DNA of 64,000 bases. Origin: Arboricoccus pini (GTDB lineage Bacteria; Pseudomonadota; Alphaproteobacteria; Geminicoccales; Geminicoccaceae). The DNA is taken from positions 124,001 to 188,000 of the forward strand of contig NZ_FYEH01000002.1 in NCBI RefSeq assembly GCF_900187945.1. The letters are read 5' to 3'. The position numbers were made by a program, and so were the translations under genes. Below are positions 30,451-40,598 of the stretch, piece by piece. The notes under the pieces were generated by a model, which was not told the DNA's origin, made no database searches, and saw only the letters and a program-made list of their open reading frames with translations. The first letter of the stretch is position 1. Every line of letters starts with the position of its first letter.

Positions 30451-32996
30451 GAACGCCTCGAACGCGAGCGGCCGGCCCCGCCGACGCGATGCGGGCGCTC
30501 GCCCCGTTCCTTGACGATGGGCTCCAGTCCGCTTTGCGCCTCGACGTGACGAGCCGCCGCCGCCTCGCCCATCGCCTCCTCGACCAGCTCCGTCACGATC
30601 TCATCCAGATCTTCGTCCACGCCATCGCCCTGCACCGACTCCTTGCCGATGCTGGCGATGATCGAGATGGCAAAGGGTGAAATCCGTTTGCATCGCACAT
30701 GCCTGATGCGGCCTTGCACCTCGGTCAGGAGGTCAGACAGCCGCCGAATATCGGTGAGCCCGGCAGCAGCCTCGACGCGCGCAGCCTGCAGCAAGATGTG
30801 ATCCGGTTCGTAGCGGCGAAGGACATCATAGATCAGATCGGCATTGAAGTTCACCTGCCGACCCGTCTTCTCCTGGCCTGGATGACGCCGCTCGATCAGA
30901 CCGGCGACCACCGCGCAATTTCTGAAAGTCCGCTTGATCAAGGAACTCTCGGCCATCCATTCCTCAAGATCGTCACCCAGCAGATCGACGGCAAAGAGCG
31001 GCGCAATGTCTAAAATCGGGTTGAGACCCCAGACGGCGATACAATAATCCGAGCCGACGAACCCACGCGGCCGCAGCCCCAGCCGCTCCATCCGCCGCGT
31101 GATCAACATGCCAAGCGTCTGATGCGCGTTGCGGCCGGCATAGCAATAAGCGACGAGGAAATGCCTGCCATGGCGCTCGAAGGTCTCCACCAGCAATTCC
31201 TCACCGCCCGCGATCGCCGAATGCTCCTCCTGCGCCTCGATCCATTCCCGAACCACCGCCGGGAAACGCGGCCTGTGCTCAAGATCGTTTAGCATCGCCC
31301 GCACGCGATGGGCGAGCTCGGTCGTCAAAGGCAGCTTGCCGCCGGCATAAGCGGGGATCTTCGGCTCGGCCGCGCCCTTGGCCAAAGAGACGATGACCTC
31401 GTTCTCGCGAATAGCTTCAAAGCGCAGGATGCGGCCGGCAAAGAGGAACGTATCGCCCTGGGTCAGCAAGAGGACGAAATGCTCCTCGACCTCGCCAAGC
31501 CGGCGCCCGCGCGGCCCTAGGCGCACCCGCATCAGCGGCGCCTCGACGATCGTGCCGATATTCATCCGATATTGCCGCACCAGCCGGCGATCGACCAAGC
31601 CCCACCGGCCCTCCTTGTCCTGCGCCAGGCGATGATAGCGCTCATAGACCTGGAGCGCGTACCCGCCGGTCGCGGCGAAATCGAGGACGCGGTCGAATAC
31701 CGCGCGCGTCAGCCCCTGATAGGGGCCGGCCATTGTTACCTCGGCGAACAGGGCATCGGCGTCGAACGGGCCTGCACAGGCCGTACCGACGATATGTTGA
31801 GCCAACACGTCCAACGCGGCGATCGCCATCTGGCCACCATCGAGCTCGTGTTCGGCTACGGCCTCACGGGCGGCGATACACTCCAGGATCTCGAACCGGT
31901 TGGCGGGGATCAGGACCGCGCGGCTGGGCTCATCCAGGCGATGATTGGCGCGACCTATGCGCTGCACGAGACGTGCGGCTCCCTTGGGTGCGCCGACCTG
32001 GAGGACCAGATCGACGGCACCCCAGTCGATGCCGAGATCGAGCGAACTCGTGCAGATGACGGCACGCAGCCTGCCAGCGGCCATCGCCGCCTCGACGCGC
32101 CGCCGCTGCTCCACAGCAAGGCTGCCGTGATGGAGCGCGATCGGCAAATTCTCCTCGTTCAGCCGCCAGACAGCTCCAAAGCAAAGCTCTGCCTGCGCCC
32201 TTGTATTGACGAAGACGAGGCAGATGCGGGCCGCTCGGATATGCGCCAGGATATCCTTGGCAGCGAAGGTGGCCATGTGACCGGCCCAGGGCACGTGGCC
32301 GTCGGGGACATGGATCTCGATCTCCGGCGGCGCTCCCGCCTCGCCCTCCACGAGCGCCACGCTCGCGGGTACCGGCGAGAGGAACCGCCGCAGCGTCGAC
32401 GGGCTGGCGACGGTCGCCGACAGGCCGACGAACCTTGCCGCCGGCGCCAACCGCCGCAGCCGTGCCAGACCCAGCGAAAGAAGGCTGCCGCGCTTATTGT
32501 CGGCAATGGCGTGCAGCTCATCGAGCACCACCGCCTTGAGGCCACCGAAAAAATCGCTGGCATCCTCGTAGGAGAGAAGCAGCGCCAGGCTCTCAGGAGT
32601 CGTCAAAAGAATATCCGGCGGACTCCGGCGCAGCCTAGCCCGGCGATTGGCTGGCGTGTCGCCTGTGCGAATGCCGGTCGTGACGTCCAGCCCCATCTCG
32701 CCGATGGGCTGCTCGAGATTGCGGCCGACATCGGTGGTCAGTGCCTTGAGTGGCGAAACATAGAGCGTGTGCACCCGCCGCTTGACGCGGGGCGGCATGG
32801 CGGCAAGCTCGATCAGGCTGGGCAGGAAGCCGGCCAGCGTCTTGCCGCCGCCCGTGGGCGCCACCAGCATGGCGTCCCGCCCGGCCTCCGCCAGCTCGAT
32901 CATACGCGCCTGATGCGCACGCAGACGCCAGCCCCGGCTTGCAAGCCAGCGATCGAAAGGGTCAGGAAGGACCATTGGCGTCGACGGATCGTCCAT
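30447..32996 (-). CDS. Ligase-associated DNA damage response DEXH-box helicase (Lhr-like)
   Basis: An 849-residue superfamily 2 helicase of the Lhr-core type. The ATG at 32996 (MDDPSTPM) is chosen because upstream codons precede the conserved start and would overlap the previous gene. RecA-like domain 1 has the Q-motif region and Walker A VAPTGGGKTLAGFLPSL, TTPESLALLLS, the DEXH motif VVLDELHAIADNKRG, and SAT in FVGLSATVAS. Domain 2 has HHGSLAVEQRRRVE, CTSSLDLGIDWGAVD, and LVQRIGRANHRLDE. Winged-helix and Lhr-specific C-terminal domains follow. It is coupled to pdeM by a four-base overlap. In this family the helicase is thought to act in repair with a dedicated ligase and exonuclease. Confidence 0.93.
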   Translation of the reverse strand: MDDPSTPMVLPDPFDRWLASRGWRLRAHQARMIELAEAGRDAMLVAPTGGGKTLAGFLPSLIELAAMPPRVKRRVHTLYVSPLKALTTDVGRNLEQPIGEMGLDVTTGIRTGDTPANRRARLRRSPPDILLTTPESLALLLSYEDASDFFGGLKAVVLDELHAIADNKRGSLLSLGLARLRRLAPAARFVGLSATVASPSTLRRFLSPVPASVALVEGEAGAPPEIEIHVPDGHVPWAGHMATFAAKDILAHIRAARICLVFVNTRAQAELCFGAVWRLNEENLPIALHHGSLAVEQRRRVEAAMAAGRLRAVICTSSLDLGIDWGAVDLVLQVGAPKGAARLVQRIGRANHRLDEPSRAVLIPANRFEILECIAAREAVAEHELDGGQMAIAALDVLAQHIVGTACAGPFDADALFAEVTMAGPYQGLTRAVFDRVLDFAATGGYALQVYERYHRLAQDKEGRWGLVDRRLVRQYRMNIGTIVEAPLMRVRLGPRGRRLGEVEEHFVLLLTQGDTFLFAGRILRFEAIRENEVIVSLAKGAAEPKIPAYAGGKLPLTTELAHRVRAMLNDLEHRPRFPAVVREWIEAQEEHSAIAGGEELLVETFERHGRHFLVAYCYAGRNAHQTLGMLITRRMERLGLRPRGFVGSDYCIAVWGLNPILDIAPLFAVDLLGDDLEEWMAESSLIKRTFRNCAVVAGLIERRHPGQEKTGRQVNFNADLIYDVLRRYEPDHILLQAARVEAAAGLTDIRRLSDLLTEVQGRIRHVRCKRISPFAISIIASIGKESVQGDGVDEDLDEIVTELVEEAMGEAAAARHVEAQSGLEPIVKERGERPHRVGGAGRSRSRRS

Positions 32997-33100
32997 AGGC
33001 GCCCTGATGTAGCGGCCGGCGATGCGACGTCGAGTCCTATTCGCCCTCACCTGAACGCTTCGGGTCCAAGGTAAGCATGCGGGCGAGATCAAGCGCCGCC

Positions 33101-33928
33101 TCAAGGATCGAAGGCGGTCACAGCCTGGTAGGTGAAGCGGTGCCGCGGCCTGACTTGCGGCGGTGCGGGATGCGCCGCCCGCAATGGCTCCGGCCCGGAC
33201 TCGGGAGGCGGACGCTTCGGCGAGCGCTGGAGCCAGTCCCGCCGAAGCGCAACCCAGGCCCCGCGAAGGATATCGCCCAGCTCGTCCTCGGGCGGCAATG
33301 GGAGGAGGATATCGGCCTCCTCGATGAGGGCAGCGCCACGGCGGTGGCGACCCTTGGACGCCGCCATCAAGGCGGCCGCTTCGGCCAGGCGCACCAGCCT
33401 CGCAACCAGGCGTGTCTCGCTACGTTCGCCGTTGCCTTCGTGGCGCAGCAGGAGCACGGGATCAGTCGGCAAGGCTGCCGGCGCCGGCTTCAGCACGCGC
33501 GGCGAATGAACCAGACGGCGCGGCACCAGCGAGCCCATCCCTCGCTCCATCGCGGCCAGGAAGGGATCGAGAAGGCAGGCCACGGGATCGCGCAGGGCAA
33601 GCAGCTTGGCCATGCCATAGATGATCGCCAAGGGGTCGAGACGGCGGACGGCGCTGACAAAAAGGATGAGCACGATCCGTCGCAGCCGATGCTCGCGCAG
33701 CGCGTCTCCCGCGCGGGCCAGGGCGCGATAGTGATCGAGCAACGCCTTGAAGGCGAGGTCGCTCAAAAGGTCCGTGATCGTCCCGACCGATACCCCTTCG
33801 AGTTCGGCCACATGCTCGACCGCGACGCCGCCCGCCAATCTCTTGGCGACGCGGCGGCGATTGGCGCCATGCGCGTAGGGGCGGCAGCGGCGCGCTGCAT
33901 GCGTGGAGGTGGTGGGCGCGACATTCAC
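33101..33928 (-). CDS. Uncharacterised helix-turn-helix protein, probably translated from a leaderless mRNA
   Basis: I do not recognise this family. The frame is open from a TTG at 33964, but that codon lies in the -35 element. The GTG at 33928 coincides with the predicted transcription start, giving 275 residues. Near the N-terminus, RRRVAKRLAGGVAVEHVAEL followed by GVSVGTITDLLSDLAFKALL looks like a helix-turn-helix. The middle (RRIVLILFVSAVRRLDPLAIIYGMAK) is hydrophobic and helical. The C-terminal third is charged and ends in a Pro/Arg-rich tail. The opposite strand also has a long open frame (33077-33961) with the His/Gln/Arg-rich composition of an antisense shadow. The gene may be co-transcribed with the Lhr-like helicase 104 bases downstream. 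Confidence 0.6.
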   Translation of the reverse strand: MNVAPTTSTHAARRCRPYAHGANRRRVAKRLAGGVAVEHVAELEGVSVGTITDLLSDLAFKALLDHYRALARAGDALREHRLRRIVLILFVSAVRRLDPLAIIYGMAKLLALRDPVACLLDPFLAAMERGMGSLVPRRLVHSPRVLKPAPAALPTDPVLLLRHEGNGERSETRLVARLVRLAEAAALMAASKGRHRRGAALIEEADILLPLPPEDELGDILRGAWVALRRDWLQRSPKRPPPESGPEPLRAAHPAPPQVRPRHRFTYQAVTAFDP

Positions 33929-33935
33929 GCCGCCC

Positions 33936-33964
33936 ACTATAAGGATTTGTGTCCTATATGACAA
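33936..33964 (-). promoter_or_regulatory. Strong sigma-70-type promoter with a near-palindrome in its spacer
   Basis: On the minus strand TTGTCA (33959-33964) and TATAGT (33936-33941) are separated by exactly 17 bases. The spacer plus -10 forms a near-palindrome, TATAGGA-N6-TCCTTATA (33938-33958), a likely repressor site. The expected transcription start falls on or next to the GTG at 33928, implying a leaderless message. The motif ATAGGACA...CCTTAT recurs upstream of tpiA. Confidence 0.65.
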
Positions 33965-34019
33965 TGATCTTTTCGGCCCGATTGCGCGGCACCCGACAGG
34001 AGCCAGCGGATCAGGACGA

Positions 34020-34035
34020 AGGCCCGGAAAGGCCT
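34020..34035 (-). terminator. Weak stem-loop directly after atpC
   Basis: AGGCC and GGCCT arms flank a six-base loop, starting 3 bases after the atpC stop. There is no T-tract, so it may be a 3' stabilising hairpin or a weak terminator for the atp operon. Confidence 0.3.
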
Positions 34036-34038
34036 ACT

Positions 34039-34461
34039 TCAATGCGAGGGGTTATCCAGCACCTCGAGCCTGGTCTCAGCCACCTTGACGGCCGTCTCGA
34101 GACGCTGCCGCTCGGTTTCACCCGCGTCCTTGGTGTCAGCCAGATCATCGCGCGCGTCGGCAAGCGCACGCTCGGCGCTCGCCCGATCGATCTCTTCAAG
34201 GGGCTCTGCAGCCTCGGCCAGGACGATGCATCCCCGCTCGTTCACCTCGGCGAATCCTCCGGCCACGAAGATGCGCTTCTTGGGCGTGGTTCCCTCGAAG
34301 GTCGTGATGATGCCGGGATTGAGCAGGGCCACCAGGGGCGCGTGCTCGGGCAGCACGCCGAACTCGCCCTCGGCGCCCGGCAGCGTCACCATGTCGACTT
34401 CCTCGCTGGCCAGCACCCGCTCGGGCGAGACCAGCTCGAGGATCACCTTGTTCTCGGCCAT
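34039..34461 (-). CDS. atpC: ATP synthase F1 subunit epsilon
   Basis: The epsilon subunit (140 residues) forms part of the central stalk and can inhibit ATP hydrolysis. The N-terminal beta-sandwich shows VILELVSPERVLASEEVDMV, PGAEGEFGVLPEHAPLVALL, and FVAGGFAEVNERGCIVLAE. The C-terminal two-helix hairpin is the regulatory part (ERALADARDDLADTKDAGET). It is last in atpHAGDC, 55 bases after atpD, with a perfect 10-base stem-loop in between. The Fo genes are elsewhere, as is usual in Alphaproteobacteria. Confidence 0.97.
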   Translation of the reverse strand: MAENKVILELVSPERVLASEEVDMVTLPGAEGEFGVLPEHAPLVALLNPGIITTFEGTTPKKRIFVAGGFAEVNERGCIVLAEAAEPLEEIDRASAERALADARDDLADTKDAGETERQRLETAVKVAETRLEVLDNPSH

Positions 34462-34487
34462 GCGGCAAGCATCCTGATAGAAAGGGA

Positions 34488-34511
34488 GGATCCAGGGGCG
34501 GCCCTGGATCC
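34488..34511 (-). other. Perfect 10-base-pair stem-loop between atpD and atpC
   Basis: GGATCCAGGG (34488-34497) and CCCTGGATCC (34502-34511) pair perfectly around a 4-base loop, beginning 5 bases after the atpD stop. It has no T-tract. Its likely role is protecting the atpD 3' end or dividing expression between atpD and atpC. Confidence 0.75.
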
Positions 34512-34516
34512 GACAA

Positions 34517-36064
<1,548 letters not shown>

Positions 36065-36079
36065 CTAAACGGCGGTCAT

Positions 36080-36096
36080 GGCCGGATGATCCGGCC
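36080..36096 (-). other. Stem-loop 3 in the atpG-atpD gap
   Basis: GGCCGGA (36080-36086) and TCCGGCC (36090-36096) pair perfectly across TGA, 16 bases after the atpG stop. It is the strongest of the three and could protect the 3' end of an atpHAG segment. Confidence 0.6.
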
Positions 36097-36112
36097 CACG
36101 CCTACCCGACGA

Positions 36113-37003
36113 TCAAACGGCCTCGGCACCGGAGATGATCTCGATCAGCTCCTTGGTGATCTGGGCCTGACGCTGGCGATTATAACGCAAGGACAGACTA
36201 TTTATCATGTCGCCCGCGTTGCGCGTCGCATTGTCCATGGCCACCATGCGCGCGCCTTGCTCGCTTGCGGCATTCTCAAGGAGCGCGCGGAAGATCTGCA
36301 CGCCGATATTGCGCGGCAGCAGCTCGTTCAAAATCGCTTCCTCGCCGGGTTCGAACTCGTAGATCGCCTGTGGCTCGGCGGCCTCGGACTGCTCCTCGAC
36401 GACGGGCAGTTCGACCGGGATCAGGGCCTTGAAGGTCAGGACCTGGGTGACGGCCGACTTGAACTGATTGAAGACCAAGGTCGCCACGTCGAAGGCGCCC
36501 TGCTCGAAGAGATCGAGAATCTTGTCGGCGATCAGCTTGGAATCGGCGAACTCCAGCCGGCGCTTGCCGACCACGCCATCGACATGCTCGACCATGAGGT
36601 CGCCATAATCGCGCCTGAGAAGGTCGCGCGCCTTACGGCCGATCGTCAAAAGTTTGACTTCCTTGCCCTGGCTACGCAGCTCCGCGATCCTTCGCCTGGT
36701 GCCGCGAATGATCGAGCTGTTGAAGGCGCCGCAAAGCCCGCGATCGCCAGTGGCGACGACAAGAAGATGGACGTCGTCCTTGCCGGTGCCGACCAGGAGC
36801 GGCGAGAGGCCGGGCTGGCCCGCCATCGCGCCGCCGACATTGGCCAGGAGCGCGGTCATCTTCTCGGCAAACGGCCTTGCCGCCTCCGCCTGCTCCTGCG
36901 CCCGTTTCAGCTTGGAAGCCGCCACGAGCTTCATGGCACTCGTGATCTTGCGGGTCTGCTTGACGCTGTTGATGCGGACGCGGAGGTCCTTGAGGCTGGC
37001 CAT
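36113..37003 (-). CDS. atpG: ATP synthase F1 subunit gamma
   Basis: The gamma subunit (296 residues) is the rotating shaft inside the alpha3-beta3 ring. The N-terminal helix shows [20 protein letters not shown] and [19 protein letters not shown]. The central [17 protein letters not shown] is the family signature, and the C-terminal helix has [18 protein letters not shown] and [19 protein letters not shown]. It lies 11 bases after atpA. The 135-base gap to atpD is the largest inside the operon and holds three stem-loops. Confidence 0.98.
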   Translation of the reverse strand: MASLKDLRVRINSVKQTRKITSAMKLVAASKLKRAQEQAEAARPFAEKMTALLANVGGAMAGQPGLSPLLVGTGKDDVHLLVVATGDRGLCGAFNSSIIRGTRRRIAELRSQGKEVKLLTIGRKARDLLRRDYGDLMVEHVDGVVGKRRLEFADSKLIADKILDLFEQGAFDVATLVFNQFKSAVTQVLTFKALIPVELPVVEEQSEAAEPQAIYEFEPGEEAILNELLPRNIGVQIFRALLENAASEQGARMVAMDNATRNAGDMINSLSLRYNRQRQAQITKELIEIISGAEAV

Positions 37004-37014
37004 GCGCTAGCGCC

Positions 37015-38550
37015 TCAGGCGAAGTTCTTGACGAAGGCTTCGAGGACGCCCTTCAGCTTTTCCTCGTTCTCCTTCGAGAGCTGGCCCGTGGTCCGGATCG
37101 CCTCGATCAGCTCGCCCTGGCTTGATCGCACCTGTTCCAGCAACTGGTGCTCGAACTTGCCCACATCGGCCACCTTGATGCCATCTAGATACCCATTGAC
37201 GCCGGCATAGATGACGACGACCTGCTCCTCGTTGGTCAAGGGCTGGTATTGCGGCTGCTTCAGAAGCTCGGTCATGCGCGCGCCCCGGTTGAGCAGACGC
37301 TGCGTCGACGCATCGAGGTCCGAGCTGAACTGGGCGAAGGCCGCCATCTCGCGATACTGCGCCAAGTCCAGCTTGATCTTGCCGGCCACCTGCTTCATCG
37401 CCTTGGTCTGGGCCGCCGAGCCCACGCGGCTGACCGAGAGGCCGACATTCACCGCCGGGCGGATGCCCTGGTAGAAGAGCGTCGTCTCCAGGAAGATCTG
37501 GCCATCGGTGATCGAGATCACGTTGGTCGGGATATAGGCCGAAACGTCGTTGGCCTGCGTCTCGACGATCGGCAGCGCCGTCAGCGAGCCCGCCCCGCGC
37601 TCGTCGCTGAGCTTGGCGGCACGCTCGAGCAGGCGCGAATGGAGGTAGAAAACGTCGCCCGGGAACGCCTCACGGCCCGGCGGGCGGCGCAGCAGGAGCG
37701 ACATCTGGCGATAGGCTGTCGCCTGCTTGGAGAGATCGTCATAGACGATGACGGCATGCATGCCGTTGTCGCGGAAATACTCGCCCATGGCGCAGCCGGC
37801 ATAAGGCGCCAGGAACTGCAGGGGCGCGGCCTCGGAGGCCGTCGCCGCCACCACGATTGTATAGTCGAGCGCGCCCCGGTCCTGCAGCGACTTCACGATC
37901 TTGGCCACGGTGGAGCGCTTCTGGCCCACCGCCACATAGATGCAGAAGAGCTTTTTGGTGTCGTCGTCGCCGGCTGCGGCATTGACACCCTTCTGGTTCA
38001 AGAAGGCGTCGATGGCGATGGCGGACTTGCCCGTCTGGCGGTCGCCGATGATGAGCTCGCGCTGTCCGCGGCCGATCGGAATCAGCGCGTCCACGGCCTT
38101 GAGGCCGGTCAGCATCGGCTCGTGCACCGACTTGCGCGGAATGATGCCCGGCGCCTTAACGTCGACGACGCGTCGCTCGGCTGCCTCGATGGGGCCCTTA
38201 CCATCGATCGGATTGCCCAAGGCGTCGACGACGCGGCCCAGCATGCCCTTGCCGACCGGCACATCGACGATCGACTTGGTCCGCTTGACGGTACCGCCCT
38301 CACCGATCCCCGTGTCGTCGCCGAAGATCACGACGCCGACATTGTCGAGCTCGAGATTCAAGGCCATGCCACGCGTGCCGTCCTCGAACTCGACCATCTC
38401 GCCCGCCTGGACCTCGTCCAGGCCATAGACGCGGGCGATGCCATCGCCGACGGAAAGGACGCGTCCGACCTCGGCGACCTCGGCCCCGGTGTCGAAATGC
38501 TCGATCTGGCTTTTAAGGATGGCCGATATTTCTGCAGCGCGGATATCCAT
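37015..38550 (-). CDS. atpA: ATP synthase F1 subunit alpha
   Basis: The regulatory nucleotide-binding alpha subunit, 511 residues. The P-loop is [18 protein letters not shown]; other motifs are [46 protein letters not shown], and [23 protein letters not shown]. The arginine finger region is in [18 protein letters not shown]. Its ATG overlaps the atpH stop, so the two are coupled. Nothing is unusual. Confidence 0.98.
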   Translation of the reverse strand: MDIRAAEISAILKSQIEHFDTGAEVAEVGRVLSVGDGIARVYGLDEVQAGEMVEFEDGTRGMALNLELDNVGVVIFGDDTGIGEGGTVKRTKSIVDVPVGKGMLGRVVDALGNPIDGKGPIEAAERRVVDVKAPGIIPRKSVHEPMLTGLKAVDALIPIGRGQRELIIGDRQTGKSAIAIDAFLNQKGVNAAAGDDDTKKLFCIYVAVGQKRSTVAKIVKSLQDRGALDYTIVVAATASEAAPLQFLAPYAGCAMGEYFRDNGMHAVIVYDDLSKQATAYRQMSLLLRRPPGREAFPGDVFYLHSRLLERAAKLSDERGAGSLTALPIVETQANDVSAYIPTNVISITDGQIFLETTLFYQGIRPAVNVGLSVSRVGSAAQTKAMKQVAGKIKLDLAQYREMAAFAQFSSDLDASTQRLLNRGARMTELLKQPQYQPLTNEEQVVVIYAGVNGYLDGIKVADVGKFEHQLLEQVRSSQGELIEAIRTTGQLSKENEEKLKGVLEAFVKNFA

Positions 38551-39152
38551 CAGCCCACTCCTCTCATCGACAGCTCGAGGCCTTTAAGTTTGCTTTTCAA
38601 CGACGCATCAATCATTCGCGAACCCATGGTGACGACGAGCCCGCCAAGAAGACTGGGATCGACCGCCACGTCTAGATCGACCGTCTTGCCGGCATAAGCG
38701 GCAAGACTAGACTTCAGGGCCGCCAGATCCTTCGCGGGCAGCGGACTGGCCGTTACGACCCGTGCTTGCACCTGGCCGCGCTGCTCGGCCAGGCGCGTCA
38801 CGAAGGCCTGAGCGATTGAATCCAGCGAGTGCAGGCGGCGATGCGACGCCAGCACGCCCAGGAAGTTGCGGGTAAGGGCGGAAAAGGAAGCGGCCTCCGA
38901 CAATGCCGCCATCGCCTTTTCCTCGTCGCCGCGCGAAAGCGACGGATTGACCGTAAGTCGCTGCAGATCCTGGCTCCCAGCGAACATACGCCGCAGGCCC
39001 TCCAGATCGCTGGCCACCGCATCCAGTTCGCCATGCTGCTCGGCAAGCTCGAAGATTGCCGTCGCGTAGCGTGTCGCCAAGCCCGATGCGGCGGCTGAGT
39101 TGGCAGGCACTTGCTGCTGTTCCCCGTTTTCTTGTGACCTCGTCCGGCCCAT
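38550..39152 (-). CDS. atpH: ATP synthase F1 subunit delta
   Basis: The delta subunit (OSCP) joins F1 to the peripheral stalk. I start at the ATG at 39152 (200 residues, [14 protein letters not shown]), with AAGGG upstream; a longer frame to 39284 would run over the promoter-like region. The conserved part is [21 protein letters not shown] near 30-50, [21 protein letters not shown], and the C-terminal [27 protein letters not shown]. The N-terminal 20 residues are a polar extension. It is first of the atp genes here. Confidence 0.95.
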   Translation of the reverse strand: MGRTRSQENGEQQQVPANSAAASGLATRYATAIFELAEQHGELDAVASDLEGLRRMFAGSQDLQRLTVNPSLSRGDEEKAMAALSEAASFSALTRNFLGVLASHRRLHSLDSIAQAFVTRLAEQRGQVQARVVTASPLPAKDLAALKSSLAAYAGKTVDLDVAVDPSLLGGLVVTMGSRMIDASLKSKLKGLELSMRGVG

Positions 39153-39200
39153 GGTGGCGCCCTTTTCATCAAAGCTGCCACACGAGCAAAAGCGGTGCGC

Positions 39201-39228
39201 AGATAACACACGGGTCATGTGCCCGCAA
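39201..39228 (-). promoter_or_regulatory. Possible atpHAGDC promoter
   Basis: On the minus strand TTGCGG (39223-39228) and TTATCT (39201-39206) are separated by 16 bases, about 50 bases before atpH. The -35 lies in one arm of the 11-base-pair hairpin at 39223-39255. The match to consensus is moderate. Confidence 0.35.
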
Positions 39229-39255
39229 GCGAACCACCTGCCCTTTCGCTTGCGG
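39223..39255 (-). terminator. Perfect 11-base-pair hairpin between cobB and atpH
   Basis: CCGCAAGCGAA (39223-39233) and TTCGCTTGCGG (39245-39255) pair perfectly across an 11-base loop, starting 25 bases after the cobB stop. No T-tract follows, so it may be a T-less terminator for cobB, a 3' stabiliser, or a structure controlling the atp promoter it overlaps. Confidence 0.55.
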
Positions 39256-39280
39256 CATGGTGGCCAAATCCGTGTCGGCG

Positions 39281-40015
39281 TCAACTTCCGATGAGCTGGT
39301 CGACCAGGGCCGGCACCGCTTCACTCGCGAGCCCCCGCCAATGTTCATCGAAGAAATCGCTGACGGCGCTGGCAAGAAGATTAACCTCGATTGACCAAGC
39401 ACCGGCGGCACGCGCCGCCTCGACGAATCCCGCCGCCGGGTAGACCTGCCCCGAGGTGCCGATCGCGATAAAAATTCCACACGTCTCGAGCGCCTTGTAA
39501 ATCCGACCGAGGCCGCGCGGCATCTCGCCGAACCAGACGACGTCAGGACGCAATGTGGCGATTGAGCCGCAGACGCCGCAGCAGCTCCGCACACTCAATT
39601 GCTCGTCCGCCGGACCGACCTCATCGCAGGCAAGGCAGCGCATCATGCCGAGTTGCCCGTGCATGTGCAGCGTCCTGACCATCCCCGCCCGCTCATGAAG
39701 ATCGTCCACGTTCTGGGTGACGAGCAGGAAGTCTCCCGTCCACGCCCGTTCCAGGCGCGCCAGAGCCAGATGGGCCGCATTGGGGGCGATGCCCGGTCCG
39801 GCCAGTTGTCGACGGCGTGCATTATAGAAGCGGTGCACGAGCTCGGGATCGTCCCTGAACGCCTCGGGGGTCGCCACCTCGTCGATCCGATGACCCTCCC
39901 AGAGGCCATCCGCTCCGCGAAACGTCGCCAGGCCCGATTCCGCCGAGATGCCGGCACCGGTAAGGACGACGATCGGCACATCCTTGCCAAGTCGACGACC
40001 GCGTTCGTTTCGCAC
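39281..40015 (-). CDS. cobB: NAD-dependent protein deacylase, CobB-type sirtuin
   Basis: A sirtuin that removes acyl groups from lysines using NAD. The GTG at 40015 has AGGGGAG five bases upstream (244 residues); the longer frame to 40093 is unlikely. Motifs: VVLTGAGISAESGLATFRG, TQNVDDLHERAG, catalytic histidine in HMHGQLG, and zinc cysteines CLAC and CGVC. FYNARRRQL contains the Tyr-x-x-Arg pair that in class III sirtuins (SIRT5, E. coli CobB) binds succinyl or malonyl groups, so desuccinylase activity is predicted. It lies upstream of the ATP synthase genes on the same strand, separated by a strong hairpin. Confidence 0.93.
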   Translation of the reverse strand: MRNERGRRLGKDVPIVVLTGAGISAESGLATFRGADGLWEGHRIDEVATPEAFRDDPELVHRFYNARRRQLAGPGIAPNAAHLALARLERAWTGDFLLVTQNVDDLHERAGMVRTLHMHGQLGMMRCLACDEVGPADEQLSVRSCCGVCGSIATLRPDVVWFGEMPRGLGRIYKALETCGIFIAIGTSGQVYPAAGFVEAARAAGAWSIEVNLLASAVSDFFDEHWRGLASEAVPALVDQLIGS

Positions 40016-40162
40016 CAGAACTCCCCTCGTCCCAACGCAAAGGACGACCCCGGCCCCACGCGAAGAACGCGGGACCACAAGAAAATAGACCACGCAGCTT
40101 AGACGCCTCGCAGCAATTTGCGAGATCCCATCAGGCGGACAGGACTTTCTTGGGGGATGACT

Positions 40163-40237
40163 TGGCTCCGGCGGTAGGACTCGAACCTACGACCCGACGG
40201 TTAACAGCCGTCTGCTCTACCACTGAGCTACGCCGGA
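40163..40237 (-). tRNA. tRNA-Asn (GTT)
   Basis: A 75-base cloverleaf including an encoded CCA. The acceptor stem TCCGGCG pairs with CGCCGGA. The anticodon loop CTGTTAA carries GTT on a GACGG/CCGTC stem, and the T arm is GTAGG-TTCGAGT-CCTAC. A -10-like TATGAC lies about 25 bases upstream (40261-40266), without a clear -35. Confidence 0.97.
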
Positions 40238-40352
40238 ACATCTCTCGTCTTCGGGCGCGGGTCATAGCAACCCTTGGCCCGCTCGGCTAGCCATGCGGTG
40301 ATGATTTTTCATCCGCATCGCCAGCACCGCTCCACTCGTCTCATTCGAGACC

Positions 40353-40426
40353 TGGAGGCCCGGGCCGGAATCGAACCGACGTACAAGGATTTGCAGTCCT
40401 CTGCATGACCACTCTGCCACCGGGCC
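40353..40426 (-). tRNA. tRNA-Cys (GCA)
   Basis: A 74-base cloverleaf with encoded CCA. The acceptor GGCCCGG pairs with CCGGGCC, the anticodon loop CTGCAAA gives GCA, and the T loop is TTCGATT. It is 115 bases upstream of tRNA-Asn on the same strand and has its own promoter-like sequence at 40443-40472. Confidence 0.97.
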
Positions 40427-40442
40427 GGTGTGAAGCGCGGCT

Positions 40443-40472
40443 TTCATAGGGGAGGCAGCACCGCGCGGTCAA
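40443..40472 (-). promoter_or_regulatory. Promoter of tRNA-Cys
   Basis: On the minus strand TTGACC (40467-40472) and TATGAA (40443-40448) are 18 bases apart. The predicted start is about 10 bases before the tRNA. Confidence 0.5.
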
Positions 40473-40508
40473 TGCACTGAGACCGCGTCCAGCCGCCCGG
40501 CGCAGCAA

Positions 40509-40538
40509 TTGCCCTTCCTTGCGCAACGCTTCTATATT
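40509..40538 (+). promoter_or_regulatory. Promoter of pcm
   Basis: TTGCCC (40509-40514) and TATATT (40533-40538) are 18 bases apart, with an expected start about 55 bases before the pcm ATG. The region is divergent from the tRNA genes. Confidence 0.5.
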
Positions 40539-40598
40539 GCGCCGGCGCCGGCGAGGCCGGTTTGCTCCGTTGCCAACCCGCAAGGTCGAGCTTCCCAC

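Noticed and set aside
31572-33074. 500-codon plus-strand open frame opposite the Lhr-like helicase
   Set aside because: Covers the helicase core on the other strand and has no motif of its own.
33077-33961. 294-codon plus-strand frame opposite the HTH protein
   Set aside because: This was the closest contest. The minus frame has a consensus promoter and an HTH-like segment, while the plus frame is rich in His, Gln and Arg and has no promoter or ribosome site that I can see.
37249-38697. 482-codon plus-strand open frame opposite atpA
   Set aside because: It is antisense to the fully conserved atpA; its composition (His, Arg, Asp, Gly rich) is that of a shadow frame created by high-GC codon usage.
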